From: Microvirgula aerodenitrificans DSM 15089
GTDB lineage: Bacteria > Pseudomonadota > Gammaproteobacteria > Burkholderiales > Aquaspirillaceae
NCBI RefSeq assembly: GCF_000620105.1
Contig: NZ_JHVK01000011.1
Span: forward strand, 58,167 to 122,166
DNA: 64,000 nucleotides
Reading direction: 5' to 3'
This document shows positions 57,942 to 64,000 of the stretch, in pieces. The notes beneath the pieces are model-generated. The model was not told where the DNA came from. It ran no database searches and saw nothing but the letters and a program-made list of their open reading frames with translations. Position 1 is the first letter of the stretch. The number at the start of each line of letters is the position of its first letter. The position numbers and the translations under genes were made by a program.

Positions 57942-58556
57942 TCAGCCGACGTGGCGGGCAATCAACCGGCCGAGCGGCACCAGCCTGCCATGGAAAAAAT
58001 GACCGGCGCCGGGAAAGACCACCACCGGCAGCGCCTGCGGTCGCGCCCAGTCCAGCACCGCGCCGAGCGGGATGACCTCGTCCGCCTCGCCATGCACCAC
58101 CAGCGTGTCGACCGGCACTTCGGCCGGAATCGGCGTCTCGTACTTGCCGACCGCCGGCCCCATCAGGATCAGGTGTTCGCTGTCGATGCGCTGGCGCGCA
58201 TGCGCGGCGACAAAGCCACCGAACGAGAAGCCGGCCAGCACCAGTGGCAGCGGACCATGGTCTGCCCTGGCCTGCGCGACCACGGCCAGGACATCGTCGA
58301 CCTCACCGTGACCATGGTCGTGCTCGCCATCGCTGCCGCCGACACCGCGCAGGTTCGGGCAATAGGCGACATAGCCGCGACTGGCCAGCGCCTTGGCGCA
58401 GGTCTGCACCACCTTGTTGGTATTGGTGCCGCCCTGCAGCGGGTTCGGGTGACAGATCACGGCCACGCCGCGCGGCACGTCCTGCGGCGCGACGATCAGG
58501 GTATCCAGGCCGCCGGCCGGGCCGGCGATGCGCTGCATCGGGGGGGGATTAAGCAT
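57942..58556 (-). CDS. Alpha/beta hydrolase
   Basis: 204 residues. Nucleophile elbow GFSFGGF, oxyanion-region VICHPNPLQGGTNTNKVVQ, Asp/His candidates in VVHGEADEVIPL and FPGAGHFFHGRL. It belongs to the COG2945-like hydrolases of unknown substrate. It overlaps the 2Fe-2S ferredoxin gene upstream by eight bases and precedes the ABC ATPase, suggesting co-transcription. Confidence 0.87.
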   Translation of the reverse strand: MLNPPPMQRIAGPAGGLDTLIVAPQDVPRGVAVICHPNPLQGGTNTNKVVQTCAKALASRGYVAYCPNLRGVGGSDGEHDHGHGEVDDVLAVVAQARADHGPLPLVLAGFSFGGFVAAHARQRIDSEHLILMGPAVGKYETPIPAEVPVDTLVVHGEADEVIPLGAVLDWARPQALPVVVFPGAGHFFHGRLVPLGRLIARHVG

Positions 58557-58869
58557 GATCGGGCAGTTTCAGTCGTTCGACCACGCGGCCGTTGACGATA
58601 TGTTCGGAAATGATTTCATCGATGTCCTCGCGGTCGATGAAGGTATACCAGGTCTCTTCCGGGTAAATCACCAGCACCGGGCCGAGATCGCAGCGGTCGA
58701 GGCAGCCGGCCTTCTGCACCCGCACCTTGCCCTCGCCCTTGAGGCCCAGTTCGCGAATGCGGTCCTTCGCGTAGTCGAGCAGTTCGCTGGCACCATGATT
58801 GTTGCAACAGTCACGACCCGCTTCACGCTGGTTGGTGCAGAAAAACACATGATGGGAATAGAAACTCAT
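58549..58869 (-). CDS. 2Fe-2S thioredoxin-like ferredoxin
   Basis: 106 residues with four cluster cysteines in the order of the thioredoxin-like ferredoxin fold (HHVFFCTNQREAGRDCCNN, then KAGCLDRCDLGPVLVIYPE). Such proteins carry a [2Fe-2S] cluster and serve as electron carriers; the partner is unknown. It lies 17 bases after the dnaB stop on the same strand. Confidence 0.92.
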   Translation of the reverse strand: MSFYSHHVFFCTNQREAGRDCCNNHGASELLDYAKDRIRELGLKGEGKVRVQKAGCLDRCDLGPVLVIYPEETWYTFIDREDIDEIISEHIVNGRVVERLKLPDHA

Positions 58870-58886
58870 CGCTGGTCCTTTGAGGC

Positions 58887-60308
58887 TTATTCGTCAGGTG
58901 CGGCCCAGCCGCCCTGGCCGAGCGCGGCATTCTCGAAGCGGGAGAACTGGCCGATAAACGCCAGTTTGACCACGCCGGTCGGCCCGTTACGGTGCTTGCC
59001 GATAATGACCTCGGCCGTGCCCTTGTCCGGCGAGTCGGGATTGTAGTACTCGTCGCGGTACATGAAGATGATCAGGTCGGCATCCTGCTCGATAGCGCCG
59101 GATTCACGCAGGTCGGACATCATCGGCCGCTTGTTCGGCCGTTGTTCCACCGAACGGTTCAGCTGCGACAGGGCAATCACCGGCACGCTCAGTTCGCGCG
59201 CCAGACTCTTCAGCGAACGCGAGATCTCCGAAATTTCGGCGGTCCGGTTCTGTTCGCGCCCGCCCGACGAGCCACTCATCAGCTGCATGTAGTCGATGAC
59301 GATCAGGCCGAGCTTGCCGCCGTACTGCCGCGCCAGCCGCCGGGCGCGGGCGCGCAGTTCCAGCGCGGTCAGGCCCGGGGTTTCGTCGATATGCACCTTG
59401 GTCTCGGCCAGCACGCCGAGCGCGTGGCTGAATTTTTGCCAGTCTTCGTCGTCGAAGCGGCCGGTCCGCAGCTTGTGCTGGTCCAGCCGGCCGACCGAAC
59501 CGATCATCCGTGTCGCCAGCTGCGCTGCCGGCATTTCCATCGAGAACACCGCCACCGGCAAATTGGTCGCAATGGCGACGTTCTCCGCCAGGTTCATCGA
59601 AAACGCGGTCTTGCCCATCGACGGCCGGCCGGCCACGATAATCAGGTCGCCCGGCTGCAGGCCGGACGTTTTCTCGTCAAGATCGAGGAAGCCGGTCGGC
59701 AGGCCGGTAACTTCATCCGGGTTCTCCCGGCTGTACAGCATGTCGATCTTTTCCGTGACCTCGGACAGGATCTCCGGCATCGCCTGGAAGCCCTGCTCGT
59801 TCTTGGCCGTGCTCTCGGCAATGCGGAACACCTTGCCCTCGGCCTCGTCCAGCAGTTGCGCGGCATCGCGCCCCATCGGCCGGAAGGCGGACTCGACGAT
59901 CTCGGTGCCGACCGTCACCAGCTGGCGCATGACCGAACGTTCGCGGACGATCTCGCCGTAACGGCGGATATTGGCGGCCGACGGCGTGTTCTGCGCCAGC
60001 GTGGCCAGATAGGACAGGCCGCCGATATCGGTCAGCTCGCCTGTGCTTTCCAGCCGTTCGGACACGGTAATGACGTCGGCGGGCCGACCGGTGTCGATCA
60101 GTTTGGACACCGCGCGCCAGATCAGCCGGTGGTCGTGGCGATAGAAATCGCCCTCGCCGACCAGGTCGGCGATTTTTTCCCAGGCCGTATTGTCGAGCAG
60201 CAGGCCGCCCAGTACCGACTGCTCGGCCTCGACCGAGTGTGGCGGCACACGCAGGTCGGACAGGGAATCGGCATCGGACGGAGGAGGAAGATCAGCGTAA
60301 TCGGACAT
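58887..60308 (-). CDS. dnaB: Replicative DNA helicase
   Basis: 473 residues. Unwinds DNA ahead of the replication fork as a hexamer. The N-terminal domain is VPPHSVEAEQSVLGGLLLDN. The RecA-like domain has Walker A GRPSMGKTAFSMN, Walker B LIVIDYMQLM, and H4/DNA-binding loops VIALSQLNRSVEQRPNKRP and SDLRESGAIEQDADLI, ending with GKHRNGPTG. Its place beside sodB is as in Neisseriales. Confidence 0.97.
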   Translation of the reverse strand: MSDYADLPPPSDADSLSDLRVPPHSVEAEQSVLGGLLLDNTAWEKIADLVGEGDFYRHDHRLIWRAVSKLIDTGRPADVITVSERLESTGELTDIGGLSYLATLAQNTPSAANIRRYGEIVRERSVMRQLVTVGTEIVESAFRPMGRDAAQLLDEAEGKVFRIAESTAKNEQGFQAMPEILSEVTEKIDMLYSRENPDEVTGLPTGFLDLDEKTSGLQPGDLIIVAGRPSMGKTAFSMNLAENVAIATNLPVAVFSMEMPAAQLATRMIGSVGRLDQHKLRTGRFDDEDWQKFSHALGVLAETKVHIDETPGLTALELRARARRLARQYGGKLGLIVIDYMQLMSGSSGGREQNRTAEISEISRSLKSLARELSVPVIALSQLNRSVEQRPNKRPMMSDLRESGAIEQDADLIIFMYRDEYYNPDSPDKGTAEVIIGKHRNGPTGVVKLAFIGQFSRFENAALGQGGWAAPDE

Positions 60309-60406
60309 GTATCATTTCAATCGCGCCGCCCAAAGGCGGCAAAAGCAGGTCCGGAATTGTAGTGCCAAGCGGCTGCGCGCGTCGCGGCTATTGCGCGACC
60401 CGTCGC

Positions 60407-61582
60407 TCAGCAATGCTGGCCGGCCACCCAGCCGCTGGACCACGCCCACTGGAAGTTGTAACCGCCGAGCCAGCCGGTCACGTCGACCAGTTCACCAACG
60501 AAGAACAGCCCGGGCACCTCGCGGGCCATCATCGTTTTCGAGCTCAGGTCGCGGGTATCGATACCGCCGCGGGTAACTTCCGCCTTGCGGTAGCCCTGGG
60601 TGCCGTTCGGTCGCAGGACAAAGCCGCGAATGGCCTCGAACAGGCGCGCCACGCTGCGTTCATCGAGGCTGCGCAGCGGCCGGTTGTCACCGAACAGCTC
60701 GACAAAGGCCTGAGCGAAGCGCCGGGGCCAGAAGCCCGCCAGCCAGTTGCCGAGCAGCTTGTCGCTGTGGCGATCTTCGGCCAGCCGCGCCTCCAGGTCC
60801 ACCCCCGGGCACAGATCGAGCGTCAGGCTCTCGCCGGGTCGCCAGTAACTGGACACCTGCAGCATGGCCGGCCCGCTGGCGCCCTTGTGCGTCAGCAAGG
60901 CTGCCTCGCGGAATGCCGGCCCGCGCTCGGCACAGGCCTCGACCTCGATGGCGATGCCGGCCAGCTCGCCGAACACGGCCACATCGCCGGGCTGGAAGGT
61001 CAGCGGCACCAGCGCCGGCGCCAGCGGCGTCACCCGCAGTCCGAACTGCTCGGCCAGCCGGTAGCCGAAAGGCGTGGCGCCGATCTGCGGAATCGACAGC
61101 CCTCCGGTCGCCACCACCACACTGTCAGCCTCGAAAACGCCGGCATCGGTCGTCACCCGGAAGCGCGACGGCTTGTCGACCGCCTGCACCGTCACCCCCA
61201 TGCGTCGCTCGACGCCGCCCAGCTCACATTCATGCAGCAACAGGTCTATGATCGACTGACTGCTGTCGTCGCAGAACAACTGGCCCAGCGTCTTCTCGTG
61301 ACAGGCAATGCCGTACCGCTCGACCAGCTTGATGAAATCATGCTGGGTGTACTGGGCCAGCGCCGAGCGGCAGAAATGCGGGTTATCGGACAGATAGCAC
61401 TCCGGCCGCACGTTCACGTTGGTGAAGTTGCACCGGCCGCCGCCGGAGATGCGGATTTTTTCCGCCAGCCTGACCGCGTGGTCGAGCAGCAGCACGCGGC
61501 GACCGCGCTGTCCGGCCTGGGCCGCACACATCAGGCCGGCCGCACCGGCACCAAGGACGATTACATCAAAATTCAACGACAT
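60407..61582 (-). CDS. BaiN/HI0933-type NAD(P)/FAD-dependent flavoprotein
   Basis: 391 residues. FAD-binding GxGxxG near the N terminus (VIVLGAGAAGLMCAAQAG). The family pattern KIRISGGGRCNFTNVNV follows, with SVVVATGGLSIPQIGATPFGY in the middle and a C-terminal GLFFVGELVDVTGWLGGYNFQ (two adjacent segments). HI0933-like proteins are oxidoreductases of largely unknown substrate. It lies between dnaB and the divergent sodB. Confidence 0.92.
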   Translation of the reverse strand: MSLNFDVIVLGAGAAGLMCAAQAGQRGRRVLLLDHAVRLAEKIRISGGGRCNFTNVNVRPECYLSDNPHFCRSALAQYTQHDFIKLVERYGIACHEKTLGQLFCDDSSQSIIDLLLHECELGGVERRMGVTVQAVDKPSRFRVTTDAGVFEADSVVVATGGLSIPQIGATPFGYRLAEQFGLRVTPLAPALVPLTFQPGDVAVFGELAGIAIEVEACAERGPAFREAALLTHKGASGPAMLQVSSYWRPGESLTLDLCPGVDLEARLAEDRHSDKLLGNWLAGFWPRRFAQAFVELFGDNRPLRSLDERSVARLFEAIRGFVLRPNGTQGYRKAEVTRGGIDTRDLSSKTMMAREVPGLFFVGELVDVTGWLGGYNFQWAWSSGWVAGQHC

Positions 61583-61680
61583 GTCTCATTTCTCGCCGCG
61601 CGCCATGCGCGTGCAACGGTTGGGGAGTATTCCTGACTAAATTTGTCAACATTGGCCTGACGTCTTTATTCCTATAAACT

Positions 61681-61697
61681 TGATATCAGTCATATCA
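61681..61697. promoter_or_regulatory. Inverted repeat TGATAT-N5-ATATCA in the sodB promoter
   Basis: A perfect 6-bp inverted repeat with 5-base spacer in the AT-rich stretch 50-70 bases before sodB. Its size and place suit a regulator site near the -35/-10 region. The regulator is not identifiable from sequence. Confidence 0.4.
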
Positions 61698-61706
61698 TCA
61701 CCACAT

Positions 61707-61726
61707 ACGGGTATACACCTACCCGT
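61707..61726 (+). promoter_or_regulatory. Stem-loop in the sodB leader
   Basis: ACGGGTA-TACACC-TACCCGT is a perfect 7-bp stem ending 22 bases before the ATG, just ahead of the AAGGAG site. In the mRNA it could affect stability or ribosome/sRNA access. Confidence 0.45.
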
Positions 61727-61748
61727 CAATGACTCAAGGAGTTATCGC

Positions 61749-62339
61749 ATGGAACACAAGCTGCCGGCACTGCCTTACGCCCTCGACGCCCTCGCCCCGT
61801 ACCTGTCCCGGGAAACCCTGGAATACCACTACGGCAAGCATCACCAGACTTACGTCACCAACCTGAGCAACCTGATCAAGGGTACCGAGTTCGAAAACGC
61901 CTCCCTGGAAGAGATCGTCAAGAAATCGTCCGGTGGCGTGTTCAACAATGCGGCCCAGATCTGGAACCACACCTTCTACTGGCTCGGCTTCGCACCGAAT
62001 GCCGCCGGGGAAGAGCGTCAGCCGTCCGGCGCACTGGCCGAAGCGATCAATGCCAAATGGGGCAGCTTCGACGAGTTCAGGAAGGCCTTCAATGCCGTGG
62101 CAGCCGGTACCTTCGGCTCCGGCTGGGCCTGGCTGGTCAAGGGCTCCGACGGCAAGCTGGACCTGGTGTCGACCAGCAATGCTGCCACCCCGCTGTCCAC
62201 CGACAAGCAGGCACTGCTGACCTGTGACGTTTGGGAGCACGCGTACTACATCGATTACCGCAACAGCCGCCCGAACTACCTGGAAAGCTTCTGGAAGCTG
62301 GTCGACTGGGACGTCGTCGCCAAGCGCCACGCCGCCTGA
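61749..62339 (+). CDS. sodB: Iron superoxide dismutase
   Basis: 196 residues. Converts superoxide to hydrogen peroxide and oxygen in the cytoplasm. Metal ligands: His in [13 protein letters not shown], His in QIWNHTFYW, and Asp and His in [26 protein letters not shown] and [11 protein letters not shown] favour the iron over the manganese type. The start has AAGGAG eight bases upstream; the frame extends 23 codons further but without support. Confidence 0.95.
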   Translation: MEHKLPALPYALDALAPYLSRETLEYHYGKHHQTYVTNLSNLIKGTEFENASLEEIVKKSSGGVFNNAAQIWNHTFYWLGFAPNAAGEERQPSGALAEAINAKWGSFDEFRKAFNAVAAGTFGSGWAWLVKGSDGKLDLVSTSNAATPLSTDKQALLTCDVWEHAYYIDYRNSRPNYLESFWKLVDWDVVAKRHAA

Positions 62340-62392
62340 GTGACGGGTCGCGCAGTATAACCGCAGCCGGCACAGTCCGGCCGCCGGTAACG

Positions 62393-62424
62393 ACAAAGCG
62401 CCAGCAGTGATGCTGGCGCTTTGT
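62393..62424 (+). terminator. Terminator hairpin of sodB
   Basis: ACAAAGCGCCAGCA, loop GTGA, TGCTGGCGCTTTGT: a perfect 14-bp stem whose 3' arm ends in a T-containing tract. The following 218 bases (62425-62642) hold no gene I can support, only the leader of the next gene. Confidence 0.85.
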
Positions 62425-62642
62425 CATGCCCGACCCGCCCTGCTCATGCCCTCAGCAGGGGCGCGCCATTCCTGTAACGCATCAGGCGGCCCAGCGTGCT
62501 GCAGCGGATACAGGCAAAGCGCCCGGCGGCCTGTCAGCTCCATTCGTCCGAAAGGGAAGTCCGGACAGCACAAATCACCTATAGCTGGCTTTGGAAGCAA
62601 GGCACCGGCCGTCCATGGTGCCGGTCATCAGAGGAGCCCGCC

Positions 62643-63635
62643 ATGCCCAGCAAAACCTCTCCCCGCCCGACGCCCCCCCGCGCTGTCCCGGCGACCCGCA
62701 TCCGGCCACAAATCGGCATGCATGGCGAACTGGTCGACTGGATCAATTCACGCAGCCAGCTGTATCACCTCGGCAATGGTGCCCGCAGCTATGACCCGAT
62801 GCTGCAGTGTTTTCTGCGCATGGACCCGTTCAGCCCGTTCTCGGGCGGTGGCATCAATCCCTACGCCTTCTGTGGCGGCGATCCGGTCAACCGGACCGAT
62901 CACTCCGGCTATATGAGCGTATCCGCGGCTACCGGTCTGGGACTGGGCATTGTGGGCATTATTCTCGGCATTGCGACGCTGGGACTGGCCATGATGCTGG
63001 CCACCCTCACGGGCACCATTCTGGGTATCACGTCAGCACTGCTTGGACTGGCGTCAAATGCCACCGGCATTGCTGCAGCCATCATTGGCGACCACGATCC
63101 GAAGCTGGCCAGTACCCTGGGCTGGATATCGCTGGGGCTGGGTATCGCCTCGGCCGCAACCGGGCTGTTCGGGCCGGCGCTGGCAAGCTATGGCAAAGCC
63201 ACCGGCCGCATTCTGGCGGGAAAAATGTCAAAGCGTGCAGCCGTGGGGTATATCCGGAGGGTTGATTCAGACGTATCTCTCGACTACATGCTGATGCCGG
63301 AATTTCATGATGGGGCACTGGTCATGACTCACGGAGAACCTGGCCTGATGCAGAACTTCGGCGGTCGCTTCGTCTCTCCGCTCCGTTGGGCAGACGACCT
63401 GTCCTCGCTGCCTTCCTATGCCGAATCGCGCCGGGGGCCCCTGTACCTGCTGGCTTGCAGCTCCGCGACCCCGAATGGTAACGGAGTCTCCAACGTCCGC
63501 CTGATCACCAGCAGCCTTGCACGGGAAGTCCGTACTTTCAATGCGCCTGTAGTTTACGTTTCCACCCCCTTCGAGCGGGCGGTGGTTGCCCGCGGTCTTG
63601 GCTGGGGCAAGCTGACCCGTTTCCCACCGATGTGA
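62643..63635 (+). CDS. Small RHS-core protein, copy 2, with candidate cysteine-protease-like tail
   Basis: 330 residues. RHS core at 24-89 (IGMHGELVDWI, LYHLGNGARSYDPMLQCFLRMD, INPYAFCGGDPVNRTDHSG), then hydrophobic Gly/Ala-rich segments (93-145, 155-183) that could enter membranes. The C-terminal domain (about 200-330) contains ALVMTHGEPGLMQNFGG (His230-Gly) and GPLYLLACSSA (Cys272). The HG and strand-C spacing recalls clan CD peptidases such as MARTX CPD; this is inference. Start at 62643 has GAGGAG seven bases upstream. No secretion or immunity gene is visible nearby. It is an intact paralogue of the gene at 51018. Confidence 0.8.
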   Translation: MPSKTSPRPTPPRAVPATRIRPQIGMHGELVDWINSRSQLYHLGNGARSYDPMLQCFLRMDPFSPFSGGGINPYAFCGGDPVNRTDHSGYMSVSAATGLGLGIVGIILGIATLGLAMMLATLTGTILGITSALLGLASNATGIAAAIIGDHDPKLASTLGWISLGLGIASAATGLFGPALASYGKATGRILAGKMSKRAAVGYIRRVDSDVSLDYMLMPEFHDGALVMTHGEPGLMQNFGGRFVSPLRWADDLSSLPSYAESRRGPLYLLACSSATPNGNGVSNVRLITSSLAREVRTFNAPVVYVSTPFERAVVARGLGWGKLTRFPPM

Positions 63636-63645
63636 ACCGCCCATG

Positions 63646-63682
63646 AAAGCCGCCCCCCGGGCATGGCACGGGGGGCGGCTTT
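63646..63682 (+). terminator. Terminator hairpin of RHS-core copy 2
   Basis: AAAGCCGCCCCCCG and CGGGGGGCGGCTTT form a perfect 14-bp stem with a 9-base loop, 10 bases past the stop. Confidence 0.85.
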
Positions 63683-63706
63683 GCGCGTTCAGTCGCACCA
63701 ATGAAA

Positions 63707-63735
63707 GAAGCCCTCGTACAGGGTACGAGGGCTTC
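63707..63735 (-). terminator. rRNA operon terminator
   Basis: GAAGCCCTCGTAC, a 3-base loop and GTACGAGGGCTTC form a 13-bp stem directly after the 5S gene on the minus strand, followed there by TTTCATT. Confidence 0.88.
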
Positions 63736-63744
63736 AGTATAGGA

Positions 63745-63860
63745 CCTGGCGGTGACCTACTTTCGCATGGGCAAGTGCCACACTATCATCGGCGCAAAGC
63801 AGTTTCACGGTCCTGTTCGGGATGGGAAGGGGTGGTTCCCGCTCGCTATGGCCGCCAGGG
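63745..63860 (-). rRNA. rrf: 5S ribosomal RNA
   Basis: The minus strand begins CCTGGCGGCCATAGCGAGC and ends GTAGGTCACCGCCAGG, pairing as the 5S terminal helix. Internal CCCATCCCGAACAGGACCG and GCGCCGATGATAGTG are 5S signatures. About 116 nucleotides. Confidence 0.95.
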
Positions 63861-63969
63861 TAAAAGGTTGGTCGCCGGGACTTATCCCAACAACCAGAAA
63901 CAGAAGAAGCAACAACTTCAAGTCAGATTTTGCGTATCGCTCGCTCACACAGCCGAATGTCTCGACTTA

Positions 63970-64000
63970 TAGGATCAAGCCGCACGGGCAATTAGTATCG
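63970..64000 (-). rRNA. rrl: 23S ribosomal RNA, 3' end only
   Basis: The minus strand at the window edge reads CGATACTAATTGCCCGTGCG, then GCTTGATCCT, matching the 3' terminus of bacterial 23S rRNA. The 109 bases between it and the 5S gene (63861-63969) are spacer with no tRNA seen. Confidence 0.9.

Noticed and set aside
62425..62642. Possible small gene between the sodB terminator and RHS-core copy 2
   Set aside because: The open frame upstream of 62643 has no start with a ribosome binding site and unlike the RHS gene shows no familiar sequence; treated as leader DNA.
1..64000. CRISPR arrays, tRNA genes, insertion sequences and prophage genes
   Set aside because: No regularly spaced repeats, no tRNA-like cloverleaf (including the 23S-5S spacer) and no transposase or integrase reading frame was recognised.

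Overview
This window is high-GC chromosomal DNA from a betaproteobacterium, probably of the order Neisseriales (Chromobacteriaceae-like). The reasons are the sodB-dnaB neighbourhood familiar from Neisseriales, a Burkholderia/Neisseria-type trimeric porin, the mdtABC/bae set and the rrn operon entering at the right edge. This placement is inference; no 16S sequence is present.

1-23.8 kb is a complete yersiniabactin-type siderophore locus. It holds a TonB-dependent receptor (partial, minus strand), a divergent AraC-family regulator of the YbtA/PchR kind, an HMWP2-like NRPS (ArCP-Cy-A-PCP-Cy-PCP), an MFS permease, an HMWP1-like PKS/NRPS (KS-AT-MT-KR-ACP-Cy-MT-PCP-TE), a thiazolinyl reductase, a type II thioesterase and a single polypeptide that fuses salicyl-AMP ligase to salicylate synthase. 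Two Fur-box-like sites and a repeated palindromic motif lie in the two promoter regions. Two genes carry apparent frame problems. The regulator's best start codon is out of frame with its body by exactly one unit of a 7-bp tandem repeat, and the HMWP2 gene has one extra base inside the PCP1 phosphopantetheine motif. Both may be real (phase variation or decay) or assembly errors.

23.9-33.6 kb holds a GNAT acetyltransferase, a chemoreceptor, then a divergent aromatic-acid locus. On the minus strand are a secreted beta-helix protein, a porin and a LysR regulator; on the plus strand are a UbiD-family decarboxylase, a UbiX-family flavin prenyltransferase and a DUF554 membrane protein. A YhbP-like protein follows.

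33.6-39.0 kb holds a degraded glycyl-radical-enzyme gene and an apparent thiazoline-carboxylate catabolic operon (orphan periplasmic binding protein, ATC-hydrolase-family protein, carbamoyl-amino-acid hydrolase). These are divergent from an unusual regulator with a LysR-type N terminus and an AraC-type C terminus. 39.2-40.4 kb encodes a tandem GGDEF protein.

40.5-52.7 kb is an mdtABC RND efflux operon with its own outer-membrane lipoprotein and BaeS-like kinase. Its BaeR-like partner is on the opposite strand, separated by a small RHS-core gene that is interrupted by an in-frame stop.

52.7-62.4 kb is a housekeeping stretch: hemolysin III-like protein, PepD, DsbB, PmbA, an ABC ATPase, a hydrolase, a 2Fe-2S ferredoxin, DnaB, a BaiN/HI0933-type flavoprotein and Fe-superoxide dismutase. 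A second, intact RHS-core gene with a candidate cysteine-protease-like tail follows. The window ends with the 5S rRNA gene and the 3' tip of a 23S rRNA gene on the minus strand.
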